Shown here: piece by piece, positions 45,568 through 54,776 of the stretch
Numbering within the stretch: the first letter of the stretch is position 1
Layout: every line of letters begins with the position of its first letter
NCBI RefSeq assembly: GCF_003688595.1
Contig: NZ_RCWT01000012.1
Span: 434,001 to 498,000, forward strand
DNA: 64,000 bases
DNA from: Sphingomonas sp. PP-F2F-G114-C0414
GTDB lineage: Bacteria; Pseudomonadota; Alphaproteobacteria; Sphingomonadales; Sphingomonadaceae
Direction: 5' to 3'
Translations under genes and position numbers: made by a program
The notes under the pieces: generated by a model
What the model was told of the DNA's origin: nothing
Databases searched by the model: none
The model's input: only the letters and a program-made list of their open reading frames with translations

Positions 45568-46356
45568 ATGACGCGTTTGCCGCTTCTCCTAGCCGTCACG
45601 CTCGCGAGCCTGGGTGCCGTTGCCGGCGCGCAGCAGGCGCTCGGGCCAGCGGGATATCTCAAGCCCGGCGCGTTCGATGTGCTGGCCATCCTGCCGCCTG
45701 CTCCCAAGCCCACCGACCCTCGCGGGATTGCCGACCGTGCGATCTTCAAGGCGACGCGCGCGTTGCAGGGCAGTCCGCGCTGGGCGCTGGCCACCAACGA
45801 CGTAAAGTCCGCGCCCGCCGACCTGTTTAGCGACTTCAGTTGCGCGATGGGGATCGTGCTCACGCCCGAGAACGCCCCGCGGACCGCCGCGCTGCTTCGG
45901 CGCGCGATGTTCGACACATCCCGTCAAACCAACGGCGCCAAGACATTCTACAAGCGGCAGCGACCGTTCCTGATCGATCGCGGACCGATCTGTCAGCCCG
46001 CCGCCGAGGTCGCGGACAGCTATGATTACCCTTCGGGCCATACGACCGCGGGCTGGACGATGGCGACCTTGCTTGCGGAAATCGCGCCCGATCGCGCGAC
46101 CGCCCTGCTCGCACGCGGCCGGGCTTATGGCGAAAGTCGGATCGTGTGCGGCGTCCACAATGCCAGCGCCGTCGAGGCGGGGCGGCTGTCGGCGTCGTCG
46201 ACGCTGACCGCGATGCAGGGCGACCCGGCCTTCACAGTGGATCTCGCCGCAGCCAGGCAGGAGATCGCGGCACTTCGACACGACGGCGGAACGGCGAAAC
46301 CCGACGCTGCGCTCTGCACAGGCGAAGCGGCCCTCGTCGCCCAGCCCCTCTACTGA
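45568..46356 (+). CDS. Class A acid phosphatase (PAP2 superfamily), secreted
   Basis: A 262-residue periplasmic phosphatase with a signal peptide (about 1-21, cleaved after AGA). The PAP2 signature is complete: KRQRPF (about 128-133), YPSGHTTAGW (about 153-162) and SRIVCGVHNASAVEAGR (about 189-205), containing the phosphate-binding Lys/Arg, the Ser-Gly-His and the nucleophile histidine. It lies 75 bases after the DUF1826 gene and directly before phoD; with phoD it likely recovers phosphate. Confidence 0.9.
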   Translation: MTRLPLLLAVTLASLGAVAGAQQALGPAGYLKPGAFDVLAILPPAPKPTDPRGIADRAIFKATRALQGSPRWALATNDVKSAPADLFSDFSCAMGIVLTPENAPRTAALLRRAMFDTSRQTNGAKTFYKRQRPFLIDRGPICQPAAEVADSYDYPSGHTTAGWTMATLLAEIAPDRATALLARGRAYGESRIVCGVHNASAVEAGRLSASSTLTAMQGDPAFTVDLAAARQEIAALRHDGGTAKPDAALCTGEAALVAQPLY

Positions 46357-46366
46357 CGAGACAATC

Positions 46367-47938
46367 ATGACCGACACCACCGGATCGCGCCTGCTCCTCA
46401 ATCGCCGGTCCATGATCGGTGCCGCCGCGGCGCTGGTCGGCGCGCCGGCGATCCTGCGCGCGCAACAACTCTTCGCCGCCTACCCGTTTCGCCTCGGCAT
46501 TGCGGCGGGCGATCCGGCTGCGGACGGCTTCGTCATCTGGACCCGGCTCGCGCCCGATCCGCTCGCCGAGCATGGCGGCATGCCGATGCAGCCGGTCGAG
46601 GTCGACTGGCAGGTCGCGACCGACCCTCGCTTCGCGACGCTGGTCGCGGGCGGCAAGACGCTGGCGCGGCCCGAACTCGCCCACTCCGTCCATGTCGAGG
46701 TGGCGGGCCTGCTACCCGATCGGCCGTATTGGTACCGGTTCACGGTCGGCAGCGAGCGCTCGACCACGGGATGCGCACGGACGCTGCCGGTCGCCGGTGC
46801 GCCACTCGACCGGCTGCGGTTCGCGGTCGCCGGCTGCCAGAATTACGAGGACGGCCTGTACACCGCCTATCGCCACCTCGCGGCGGACGATCCCGCCTTC
46901 GTCTTCCATTACGGCGACTATATCTACGAAGGCCGGAGCGCGCCGATGCCGGTCGGCTATGACGGCAAGCCCCGCCGCTTCGTCCGCGAACATGCCGGGC
47001 AGAAGCTGTTCGACCTCGCCGATTATCGCCGCCGCTATGCCCAGTACAAGACCGACCCGGACCTGCAGGCCGCCCACGCCGCCGCGGCGTGGTTCGTCAC
47101 GTTCGACGATCACGAGGTCGAGAACAACTGGGTCGGCGAGATCGACCAGGAGAACGACCCGCCCGAGGTGTTCGCACTGCGCCGGGCCGCCGCATTCCAA
47201 GCCTATTACGAGCATATGCCACTGCGTCGATCGGCGTTTCCGGGACCTGCGGGCATGCAGATCTATCGCCGCGCGACGATCGGCAACCTGCTCGACCTGC
47301 ATTTGCTCGACACGCGGCAGTTCCGGACCGACCAGCCCTGCGACGACGGCTTCAAGACGCGTTGCAAGGGGTGGGCGGATCCCGCGGCGCAGGTCATGGG
47401 ACGCGCGCAGGAGGCGTGGCTGGCGACGGCGCTGAAGCAGAAGAAGGCGCGGTGGAACGCGCTGGCGCAGCAGGTGATGATGATGCCGCTCGACCGGCGC
47501 ACCGGCGACGAGCCCGCGCCGATCCGCAACATGGACAGCTGGGGCGGCTATGACGCGCCGCGCGAACGCGTGTTGAAGATGGTCGAGGGGCTCGGCAATG
47601 CCGTCGTACTGACCGGCGACGAGCATCAGAACTATGCCGGCGTGCTGCGTACCGAGGGTGGCCAGGGGGATGCAGTCGCCGTCGAGTTCGTCGGCACGTC
47701 GATCAGCTCGGGCGGCGACGGTGCGGATCGGCGGGTCGGCGAAGACCGCATCCGCGCCCGCAACCCGTTCCTCGCCTGGACCAACGACCGTCGCGGTTAT
47801 CTGCTGTGCGACGTGAACGCGGACCAGTGGAAAACGGAATTCCGGACGGTCGATACCGTCGCGCGCCCCGACGGCGCTGTCAAAACGGCCGGCACGGCGA
47901 TCATCGAGCACGGCCGTGCCGCCGTGACGATGACCTGA
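46367..47938 (+). CDS. phoD: PhoD-family alkaline phosphatase/phosphodiesterase
   Basis: A 523-residue exported metallophosphatase. A twin-arginine-like signal is present (NRRSMIGAAAALVGAPAIL). Conserved stretches are FRLGIAAGDPAADGFVIWTRLAP, FAVAGCQNYEDGLYTAYRHLA, DPAFVFHYGDYIYEG, FVTFDDHEVENNW and VVLTGDEHQNYAGVL; the Asp, Asn and His residues bind the Ca/Fe cluster. The shared Tat signal supports folding in the cytoplasm before export. Ten bases separate it from the acid phosphatase gene, so the two form an operon. Confidence 0.93.
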   Translation: MTDTTGSRLLLNRRSMIGAAAALVGAPAILRAQQLFAAYPFRLGIAAGDPAADGFVIWTRLAPDPLAEHGGMPMQPVEVDWQVATDPRFATLVAGGKTLARPELAHSVHVEVAGLLPDRPYWYRFTVGSERSTTGCARTLPVAGAPLDRLRFAVAGCQNYEDGLYTAYRHLAADDPAFVFHYGDYIYEGRSAPMPVGYDGKPRRFVREHAGQKLFDLADYRRRYAQYKTDPDLQAAHAAAAWFVTFDDHEVENNWVGEIDQENDPPEVFALRRAAAFQAYYEHMPLRRSAFPGPAGMQIYRRATIGNLLDLHLLDTRQFRTDQPCDDGFKTRCKGWADPAAQVMGRAQEAWLATALKQKKARWNALAQQVMMMPLDRRTGDEPAPIRNMDSWGGYDAPRERVLKMVEGLGNAVVLTGDEHQNYAGVLRTEGGQGDAVAVEFVGTSISSGGDGADRRVGEDRIRARNPFLAWTNDRRGYLLCDVNADQWKTEFRTVDTVARPDGAVKTAGTAIIEHGRAAVTMT

Positions 47939-48133
47939 ATTCCCCTTCGTGCGACGATCGGAACGCGTCAGCATTCCTCCGGTCGCCCCAATTCACCAAG
48001 CCTGTGTTCTTGGAGGAAACGAGCCCGTCGCGCGGGGAGACCAAGTTCGGAAGTCCGGCTGAGTCGGCAGCGCGCCGCGTTCGGTGGGGGCGTCGTCCCC
48101 AGGACCAATGATCGCGACGGCATCGCTCATCCG

Positions 48134-48295
48134 CGGCATGAACAGCAACGCGGCAAGCGTCACTGCGACGCTGATGATCAGACTCGCGGTCGAGACGATC
48201 TTATCATTGGCCCGTCATTGGCGCCGAGCACCCGCGCGAAGCCAGCCGATCCGATCGGTGACGTGGCGTTCGCGGTGCGACGACACCGCGCCCAT
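48134..48295 (-). pseudogene. Remnant of a VIT1/CCC1-family transporter
   Basis: Reading leftwards from an ATG one base after the BON gene, the translation SSHRERHVTDRIGWLRA, then after a disturbed stretch IVSTASLI, matches the start of VIT-family Fe/Mn transporters (HRERH..RIGWLRAAVLGANDGIVSTASLI). VLGANDG is in another frame, and an 11-base near-duplication (GCCAATGACGG, GCCAATGATAAG) with a stop follows. After about 50 codons the similarity is lost. The remaining 195 bases to phoD hold no gene. Confidence 0.6.
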
Positions 48296-48296
48296 G

Positions 48297-48946
48297 TCAG
48301 ACGATTTCGAGCATGTTCTCCACCTTTACCGCGCCCGGTGCAGCCCAGGCGGTGCGTTCGGCGACCATCCGGTCGTGCGGCGAGTCGACCGAGCCGGTCA
48401 GCCGCACGGTGCCGCCATCGACCGACACCTTGATCGTGTCGCCGTCGAAGAACCACGAGCGATGGAGCGCGGTGCGGATGTCGTTGCTGACGTCGGTCAC
48501 GTCGACGCGCGCTTTCAGCGTGACGTGATTGATCACGCCGACGACACCTGCGAGCGGCCGCACCGCCGCCTCCGCCGCGTCCTTCTGGAAATGCCAGCGC
48601 ACTTCGCCGCGCAGGCTGACCCAACCGTCCTCGACCTGCGCCTTGATACTGTCGTGCGGGACGGTCGTATCCCAGGACAGGCGCTCGACGATCGCGCTCG
48701 CGATCGCCTCGTCGCCGCGCTTGAAGCGACTTCCAGCTGCACCTCGATCGCCTCGGCGACCGCCTTCACGCCGTCGACGCGCGCGGCAGCGCGTTCGGCG
48801 GCGTATTTCGCGGCATAACTGCCAGCGTGGCCGCTCAGCGTGACAACGCCGTTGTTCGCGGTGACGCCGATATGCCCGGCGGGGACGCTCGGGTCCCAAT
48901 TGAGTTCGGCGAGCACGGCTTTCTGCAATCTGGCGTCGTGGGACAT
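48297..48946 (-). pseudogene. BON-domain protein gene with a frameshift
   Basis: Three BON domains are encoded but in two frames. The first (MSHDARLQKAVLAELNWDPS to VKAVAEAIEVQLEV) ends in one frame near 48725; the second and third (FKRGDEAIASAIVERLSWD, ending VENMLEIV) continue in another. One base appears to be missing around 48715-48730. Intact homologues of three BON domains bind or stabilise the envelope or act in stress protection. A sequencing error cannot be excluded. It faces the universal stress protein gene across a perfect inverted repeat. Confidence 0.75.
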
Positions 48947-49025
48947 GACACTCTCCTGGAGACAGCGCGGGGAGGTCCGAGCCGATGACCGCACCCTATC
49001 GCCTCGACCGATCGCGGACAGCGTC

Positions 49026-49060
49026 GGGAACTACGCAGCCCGCGCTTATGCGTAGTTCCC
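49026..49060. promoter_or_regulatory. Perfect inverted repeat in the BON/USP divergent promoter
   Basis: GGGAACTACGCA (49026-49037) and TGCGTAGTTCCC (49049-49060) are exact complements separated by 11 bases. It ends 58 bases before the USP start and begins 80 bases before the BON start. Half-site-like copies lie upstream of two other genes of the island, see findings. A FixJ-type response regulator is a candidate binder. Confidence 0.6.
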
Positions 49061-49117
49061 GATCCTTTCCTGCGCCCGCCCTAACGCCGACAGCTCGGCG
49101 AAAGAGGGAGACCGCGC

Positions 49118-49936
49118 ATGACCTATTCGACCCTGATGGTGCATCTCGACGGCGGCCGGCCTAACGCCGTCCTGCTCGACGTCGCGGCCACGCTCGCCGA
49201 TCAGCATGACGCCGCGGTGATCGGCATCGCCGCTTGCCAGCCGGTGCCGATCGGCACGTGCGACGGCTATCTCGGCGGCGACTATGCGGTGATCGAGCGC
49301 GATATCGTCGCCGACGAACTCGCCCGTGCTGAGGTCGAGTTCCACGCGCACGAGCAGCTCGCGAAGCACGCCCTCGAATGGCGGTCGATCCCGACGATCG
49401 CCAACATCGCGCACGTCGTCGCGGAGAACGCGCGGTCCGCCGATCTCGTCATCACCAGCGCTGGCCCCGGGTTTGCCGACCTCGCGACGCATGCCGACAC
49501 CGGCGATCTCATCCTGCGCGCCGGCCGCCCGGTGCTGGTCGTTCCCGACGGCGCCGCCACCGCGACCTTCTCGACGATCATGATCGCGTGGACCGATACG
49601 CGCGAATGCCGACGCGCGATCAGCGATGCGCTGCCGATACTCCACGCCGCCGACCGCGTGGTGATCGTCGAGGTCGCGATCGACGCGATCGATGCGCGCA
49701 AGCCGATCGACGACGTCACCGCCTGGCTCGCACGCCACGGCGTCGATGCGGACAAGATCGTCGCGCGGATGAAGGGCACCAGCATCGACACGCTCGCCGG
49801 CATCGCGGACGACGTCGAGGCCGACCTCGTCGTCGCGGGCGCCTATGGCCATAGCAGGATCCGCGAATGGGCGTTCGGCGGCGTCACCCGCGACCTGCTG
49901 CTGCGCGACCGACGCTGCACGTTGCTGTCGCACTGA
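49118..49936 (+). CDS. Universal stress protein, tandem UspA domains
   Basis: A 272-residue protein with two UspA-type domains. The second has the ATP-binding G-2X-G-9X-G(S/T) loop in a variant form, GAYGHSRIREWAFGGVTRDLL (about residues 247-267). The first (MTYSTLMVHLDGG to VTSAGPGF) is degenerate. USPs of this sort respond to hypoxia or starvation in many bacteria, which fits the fixLJ neighbours. It is followed after three bases by a tiny membrane-protein gene. Confidence 0.88.
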   Translation: MTYSTLMVHLDGGRPNAVLLDVAATLADQHDAAVIGIAACQPVPIGTCDGYLGGDYAVIERDIVADELARAEVEFHAHEQLAKHALEWRSIPTIANIAHVVAENARSADLVITSAGPGFADLATHADTGDLILRAGRPVLVVPDGAATATFSTIMIAWTDTRECRRAISDALPILHAADRVVIVEVAIDAIDARKPIDDVTAWLARHGVDADKIVARMKGTSIDTLAGIADDVEADLVVAGAYGHSRIREWAFGGVTRDLLLRDRRCTLLSH

Positions 49937-49939
49937 GCC

Positions 49940-50074
49940 GTGACGAACGCCGCGATCCGCAAGTATCTCGCCCCGGTCGCCAAGGCGAACCGAAGACTAT
50001 TCGTCGGCGCCACGATCCTGTCGACGATCGCGATCATCGAAGGACTATTAGCATATAGCGGGTCTTTGGCTTAA
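49940..50074 (+). CDS. Small single-helix membrane protein
   Basis: A 44-residue open frame from GTG to TAA that fills the gap between the USP stop and the fixL start almost exactly (3 bases and 1 base). The product begins MTNAAIRKYLAPVAKANRR, basic, then LFVGATILSTIAIIEGLLAY, a typical membrane helix. No family is recognised. The tight fit on both sides and the helix suggest it is expressed with fixL; the GTG start and absence of a known homologue keep it tentative. Confidence 0.5.
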   Translation: MTNAAIRKYLAPVAKANRRLFVGATILSTIAIIEGLLAYSGSLA

Positions 50075-50075
50075 C

Positions 50076-51761
50076 ATGCGTCATGTTTCGAGCGAGGGCG
50101 TGGTATCATTGCCCCTTGGCGGATCGGACCAGTGTGTCGAACAAGGCCTGCATCTCGATGATTTGCCTCTGCGCTCCCAGAGCTACCGCACCGCCCGCAT
50201 GATCGCGTCGCAGTCGCCGCACGGTACCGACCCCCAGGCGGTGGCGCGCGGCGATGCGATGCTGGCGGAGGAACTGGGGCTGCTGATCGACGGCGCGACG
50301 ACCTATGCGATCTACATGCTCGATCCGCACGGCCGCGTGACGATCTGGAATCGCGGCGCCGAGCGCATAAAGGGCTGGGCCGAGGCGGAGATCATCGGCC
50401 GCGATTTCGCGATCTTCTACCCCGCCGACGATATCGCCGCGGGCAAACCCGCAGCGGACCTCGCCCGCGCACACTGCGATGGCCGGATCGAGGAGGAGAG
50501 CTGGCGAGTCCGCAAGGACGGCTCCGAATTCCTCGCGCACGTGACGATCACCGCGCTCCACGACGACGCCGGCGCATTGCGCGGGTTCGGCAAGGTGATC
50601 CGCGACATCACGCATGAAAAGGCTGCCGAAGCCGCGATCGTCCGTCGCGAACACCATCTCCGCTCGATCCTCAACACCGTCCCCGACGCGATGATCGTGA
50701 TGAACGAGAACGGCATCGTCGCCTCGTTCAGCGCCGCCGCGGAACTCGTCTTCGGCTATGCGGCGAGCGAGGTGATCGGCCAGAACGTCGCGATGCTGAT
50801 GCCGCAGACCGAAGCGCGCGATCACGACGCCCATCTGCGAAAGTACCGCCACACCGGCGAGCGCCATGTAATCGGCAATGTCCGCCTCGAACGCGCGATG
50901 CGTAAAGGCGGCGAGACGTTCCCGATCGAACTCGCGGTCGGCGAGGCGTCGATCGCGGGCGAACGCATCTTCACCGGCTTCATCCGCGACCTCACCAACC
51001 GCCACGCGACCGAACGCCGCGTGCAGGAACTCCAGTCCGAACTCGTCCATGTCTCCCGCGTCAGCGCGATGGGTACGATGGCGTCCACCCTCGCGCACGA
51101 GATCAACCAGCCGCTGACCGCGATCGCCAATTATCTGGAGGCAACACGGGCGATGATCGAGGACAGCGACGATCCGCTGCTGGGCGATATCGCCGAGGCG
51201 CTCGACCTGGCAGCGGCGCAATCGCTGAGGGCGGGCACGATCGTCCGCCGGCTGCGCGCGTTCGTCGATGGCGGCGATACCGGGTTCCGTGACGAACGTC
51301 TGGATCTGCTCATCGAGGAAGCGACCAGCCTCGGCCTGCTCGGCGCGCACGAGGCGGGGATTGCCGTCGTCAACACGGCTTCGCGAAGTCCGGTCATGGT
51401 CCGCGTCGATCGCATCCAGATCCAACAGGTGCTCGTCAACCTCATCCGCAACGCGATCCATGCGATGGCCGCGTCGCGGGTCCGGACGCTGTCGATCGCC
51501 ACCGCACCCGAACGCGAGGGCTGGATACAGATCACCGTCGCCGACACGGGCTCCGGCATAGACCGCGACGTCCGCGCGCGCCTGTTCGAGGCGTTCGCGA
51601 CGACGAAGGAAGACGGCATGGGGCTCGGCCTGTCGATCTGCCGGACGATCGTCGAGGCGCATGGCGGGCGGATCTGGGCGGAGGGCGTTACGAACGGCGG
51701 CACGGCGTTCCACTTCACCGTGCCGCTTGCCGCGCCACAAGAAGGCGACACCGATGACTGA
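50076..51761 (+). CDS. fixL: FixL-type oxygen-sensing histidine kinase
   Basis: A 561-residue soluble PAS-PAS-HisKA-HATPase kinase. The second PAS domain (about 192-305) fits the heme-PAS of FixL: His250 aligns with the proximal heme ligand (His200 of Bradyrhizobium FixL), His264 with His214 and Arg270 with Arg220, at identical spacings of 14 and 6. The phospho-acceptor is His341 in TLAHEINQPL. N and G boxes are NLIRNAIHAM, DTGSGID and GMGLGLSI. No membrane helices, as in Bradyrhizobium. A later ATG at 50199 (Met42) is a plausible start. The end overlaps fixJ by 8 bases. Confidence 0.9.
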   Translation: MRHVSSEGVVSLPLGGSDQCVEQGLHLDDLPLRSQSYRTARMIASQSPHGTDPQAVARGDAMLAEELGLLIDGATTYAIYMLDPHGRVTIWNRGAERIKGWAEAEIIGRDFAIFYPADDIAAGKPAADLARAHCDGRIEEESWRVRKDGSEFLAHVTITALHDDAGALRGFGKVIRDITHEKAAEAAIVRREHHLRSILNTVPDAMIVMNENGIVASFSAAAELVFGYAASEVIGQNVAMLMPQTEARDHDAHLRKYRHTGERHVIGNVRLERAMRKGGETFPIELAVGEASIAGERIFTGFIRDLTNRHATERRVQELQSELVHVSRVSAMGTMASTLAHEINQPLTAIANYLEATRAMIEDSDDPLLGDIAEALDLAAAQSLRAGTIVRRLRAFVDGGDTGFRDERLDLLIEEATSLGLLGAHEAGIAVVNTASRSPVMVRVDRIQIQQVLVNLIRNAIHAMAASRVRTLSIATAPEREGWIQITVADTGSGIDRDVRARLFEAFATTKEDGMGLGLSICRTIVEAHGGRIWAEGVTNGGTAFHFTVPLAAPQEGDTDD

Positions 51762-52386
51762 CGTACTCCGCACGGTGCATATCGTCGACGATGACGAGGC
51801 GATCCGCCAGTCGGTCGGCTTCCTATTGCGCAAGGCGGGATATGCGGTCGAGACCTATCCGGCGGGCACGCATTTCCTGAAGTCCGTAACGCGGGAGACA
51901 CGCGGCTGCGTATTGCTCGACGTCCGCATGCCCGATCTCGACGGATTGGAGGTGCAGGCGCGCCTCGCGCAGACCGGCATCGCGCTGCCCGTGATCATGC
52001 TGACCGGCCACGGCGACGTCACGCTCGCCGTTCGCGCGATCAAGGCGGGCGCGATCGAGTTCCTCGAAAAGCCGTTCGAGCGCAGCGCCCTGCTCGCGGC
52101 GATCGAAACCGCGCTCGCGCATGCCGCCCGGTCCGACCGCGAGCACCTCGCCGCCGCGGACGCGCTCGTCCGCCTCGCTGCCCTCACCCCGCGCGAGCGC
52201 GACGTGCTCGACGGCATGGTGCTGGGTCGCCCCAACAAGCTGATCGCCTACGACCTCGCCATCGCCACCCGCACCGTCGAAGTCCACCGCGCTAGTTTGA
52301 TGGAAAAACTCGCCGCGCGCAGCCTGTCCGACGTCCTGCGCATCGCGTTCTCGGCCGGACTGGGCGAAACCGCCGAGCCAGCCTGA
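51754..52386 (+). CDS. fixJ: FixJ-type response regulator
   Basis: A 210-residue two-domain regulator. The receiver has Asp12-Asp13 acidic pocket, the phospho-acceptor Asp56 in LLDVRMPD, Thr84 in IMLTGHGD and Lys106 in FLEKPF. The LuxR/NarL-type output domain runs from about 143 (LTPRERDVLDGMVLGRPNKLIAYDLAIATRTVEVHRASLMEKL). It is co-translated with fixL and is the likely activator of the surrounding hypoxia genes. Confidence 0.93.
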   Translation: MTDVLRTVHIVDDDEAIRQSVGFLLRKAGYAVETYPAGTHFLKSVTRETRGCVLLDVRMPDLDGLEVQARLAQTGIALPVIMLTGHGDVTLAVRAIKAGAIEFLEKPFERSALLAAIETALAHAARSDREHLAAADALVRLAALTPRERDVLDGMVLGRPNKLIAYDLAIATRTVEVHRASLMEKLAARSLSDVLRIAFSAGLGETAEPA

Positions 52387-52455
52387 CACCCTCGTCTTCT
52401 ACGTACAGACGCGGCCGGGTCCGCGTGTCATCGAGAGTCGAGAAGGACCCGCCCG

Positions 52456-52872
52456 ATGACCGACCACGCTCCCCAATCGCATGACGGCATCGGCGTTTCG
52501 CTGGTCGACGGCGACCCCGCGATCCGTCGCGCGCGCCAGATCATGCTGCTCTCGGAGCACTATGACGTCCGCTCCTATGCGACCGGCGCGGCGCTGCTCG
52601 CCGACCCCAGATCGCGCGACGTACCCTGCATCGTCGTCGATGTCGAAGGCCCGGAGAGCACCGGCATGGCGACGCTCCAGGCGATGCGCGCGTCGGGCTG
52701 GCGCGGCAAGGCGATCCTGCTCGATGGCACCGCCCCGCCCCCCGCGCTGGTCCACGCCGCCGAGCGCCACGGCGACCGCATCCTCGACCGCACCGCTGGC
52801 GACGCCCCGCTGCTCACCGCGATCGCCGCGTCGATCGACCGCGGTTGGTTCGGCTGGAACGCGGAGGGGTGA
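52456..52872 (+). CDS. Degenerate receiver-domain protein, FixT-like candidate
   Basis: A 138-residue single receiver domain downstream of fixJ. The fold is recognisable (VSLVDGDPAIRRARQIMLLSEHYDVRSYATGAALLADP, CIVVDVEGPESTGM) with a possible acceptor Asp62, but the invariant Thr is in LLDGT and the Lys is replaced (ILDRTAG). Small pseudo-receivers beside fixLJ include FixT, which inhibits FixL in Sinorhizobium and Caulobacter; that role is inference by position and size. An ordinary orphan receiver is the alternative. Confidence 0.72.
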   Translation: MTDHAPQSHDGIGVSLVDGDPAIRRARQIMLLSEHYDVRSYATGAALLADPRSRDVPCIVVDVEGPESTGMATLQAMRASGWRGKAILLDGTAPPPALVHAAERHGDRILDRTAGDAPLLTAIAASIDRGWFGWNAEG

Positions 52873-53336
52873 TTGCGGCGTAAGGATAGCCTGTTTTCTC
52901 GCAAAGGCGCGGACCCAGACGGAGCTACCGCCTTCGCGGAGGTCAAAAGCGTGTTCGATCCGCGTTCGTCATTCGAGCGCCCGTCCCACGCCCGCACCGA
53001 TCGCTGGGGCGCGCTAGACTAGGTCCCGACTCTCGTGCCGCCGCACCCCGATCCTACGGTCTGGCAACGCCCAATTACCGTGGATTACGCCATGAATTCA
53101 GCCATCGATCGTCGCCGGCTTCGACGACCACAACTGACCGGCGAACTGCCGATCATCGAGCCGATCGCCTGACGCAGGCGCAGGGGGCTCCACAGCAATC
53201 CTGTCGAGCGATGCCCCCGTGGTGGTCCAAAGCCGACCTCCCCAGCCTTAAGCCATGCTTCCCGGCGTTCGCCAGCGCTGCGGCTGCCGTTCGCTGATCC
53301 ATACTGCGCTGCGCACCATGGCAGCGGGAATGTGGG
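52873..53336. other. 464-base gap with a decayed repeat and no clear gene
   Basis: Holds a worn copy of the TTCTCCCGCGAAGGCGGGAG repeat (about 52889-52945) and otherwise nothing recognised. A 26-codon frame at 53092-53172 (MNSAIDRRRLRRPQ at the start) is the only small frame with a normal start; I do not think it can be called. Confidence 0.55.
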
Positions 53337-53606
53337 CTAGCAAGCGAGCTTAAGCGTCAGGCGCGGACGATGCGCGATCGGCCGGAGGCGCGGGGCGGCG
53401 CCGATACTCCGCACCGCCAACGTCGGCACGGGTTCGGCGATCAGGCCGGCGGCTTGGGCGGACAACACCTCTAGGTTCTCGCCATAGAGTTGCGCGAGCA
53501 GTTCGTGAGCCCGGCGCGCGCACGGCCCTGCGGCGGCATCGGCCATCGCCCGCGTGGCGTCGAGGCGGCGCTGAAAATAGAGTATCTCGGTGTGGATAGC
53601 GTTCAT
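53337..53606 (-). CDS. Hypothetical 89-residue protein
   Basis: No family recognised with certainty. The N-terminal part (MNAIHTEILYFQRRLDATRA, CARRAHELLAQLYGENLEVL) is helical and amphipathic with the pattern of small proteins that sphingomonads encode near stress genes. A 12-base motif similar to the BON/USP repeat lies 104 bases upstream of its start, which suggests it belongs to the same regulon. Confidence 0.6.
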   Translation of the reverse strand: MNAIHTEILYFQRRLDATRAMADAAAGPCARRAHELLAQLYGENLEVLSAQAAGLIAEPVPTLAVRSIGAAPRLRPIAHRPRLTLKLAC

Positions 53607-53735
53607 CACGAACTCCCCGCCGGTTCGCCCCCGCTGCCGCACGATGCGGGTGTCGATGAGCCAATCCGTATCCAGACGGTAGCGGGCATGGACGGCGTCG
53701 TCGGGACTCGGAAAGCACGTACCTTGCCAAGGTCG

Positions 53736-54776
53736 TCAGGCGAGCGCGGCGGCGTGCAGCGCGATCTGCGCGTCTTCCTGCGAGGGTAGTATCCGGATTT
53801 CGAGGTCTGGAACCCACGCGAGACCCGCGCGGATCGCTCGCGCGGTCGGCGCGTCGTTCTCGCCGATCCCGCCGGTCAGCACGAGCATGTCCGCCCCCCC
53901 AAGCGAGGCGATCATCGCCGCGATCTGCTTGCATACCGATCGCTCGAACATCCGGATGGCGAGGTCGGCGTCTTCGGTCGTCGCGGATCGCAGGACGCGC
54001 ATGTCGCCGGACAGCCCCGATATACCCGTCATCCCGGAAGCATGATCGACCATCATCGCCAGCGCCTTGGCGTCCAGCTCGGTTTCTCGCAGCAGGTACA
54101 GCAACACGCCCGGATCGATATCGCCGGTCCGCGTCGCCATTATCACGCCGCCCGACGGGGTCAGCCCCATGCTGGTATCGATTGAAGCACCATTGCGCAC
54201 GGCGGTCACGCTTGCACCGTTACCGAGATGCGCGATCACCAGCCGTGCCGGCATGTCGCCGCCGAGTTGGCGCACGATCGACTCGCAGGACAGCCCGTGG
54301 AAACCGTAGCGCCGCACGCCGCTCGCCTGGTATTCGCGTGGGATCGGCAGCGTCCGGGCGATGTCGGGCATGCCCGCATGGAACGCGGTATCGAAGCACG
54401 CGACCTGGGGCACGCGCGTATAGCGAGCCTCCGCGGCCCGGATCAGCGCCAGCGATGCAGGGCCGTGCAGCGGCGCGAACGCACACGCCGCCTCCAGATC
54501 CGCCATCACCGCATCGTCGATCTGACAATGCGCATCGCGGTGCGGGCCACCGTGGACGATCCGGTGACCGATCACCGTAGGCGTCGGCCACCCCGTCAAC
54601 GCGGTCTCGATCGTATCGAAGAAGCGCGCGTGATCGTCGCCATCATCGTCGGGCGTCTCGATCGTCCCGCCAACCAGCAGGACCGGCTCCGGATCGACCG
54701 CGTACAGCCCGTATTTGAGCGACGACGACCCGCTGTTGAGCGCGAGAACTACCGCGCCCCCCTCTACCGTGCCCAT
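53736..54776 (-). CDS. ackA: Acetate kinase, short form
   Basis: ASKHA-fold kinase converting acetyl phosphate and ADP to acetate and ATP. The 346-residue protein has [16 protein letters not shown] (about 10-25), [33 protein letters not shown] and [18 protein letters not shown] with active-site His, Asp and Arg. It is about 50 residues shorter than E. coli AckA. The first 13 bases overlap the end of the phosphoketolase gene, whose product supplies acetyl phosphate, so the two work as one unit. Confidence 0.93.
   Translation of the reverse strand: MGTVEGGAVVLALNSGSSSLKYGLYAVDPEPVLLVGGTIETPDDDGDDHARFFDTIETALTGWPTPTVIGHRIVHGGPHRDAHCQIDDAVMADLEAACAFAPLHGPASLALIRAAEARYTRVPQVACFDTAFHAGMPDIARTLPIPREYQASGVRRYGFHGLSCESIVRQLGGDMPARLVIAHLGNGASVTAVRNGASIDTSMGLTPSGGVIMATRTGDIDPGVLLYLLRETELDAKALAMMVDHASGMTGISGLSGDMRVLRSATTEDADLAIRMFERSVCKQIAAMIASLGGADMLVLTGGIGENDAPTARAIRAGLAWVPDLEIRILPSQEDAQIALHAAALA

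Noticed and set aside
53092..53172. A 26-codon open frame as a small gene
   Set aside because: No ribosome-binding site or family resemblance, and its neighbours on both sides are non-coding; it is no better than chance.
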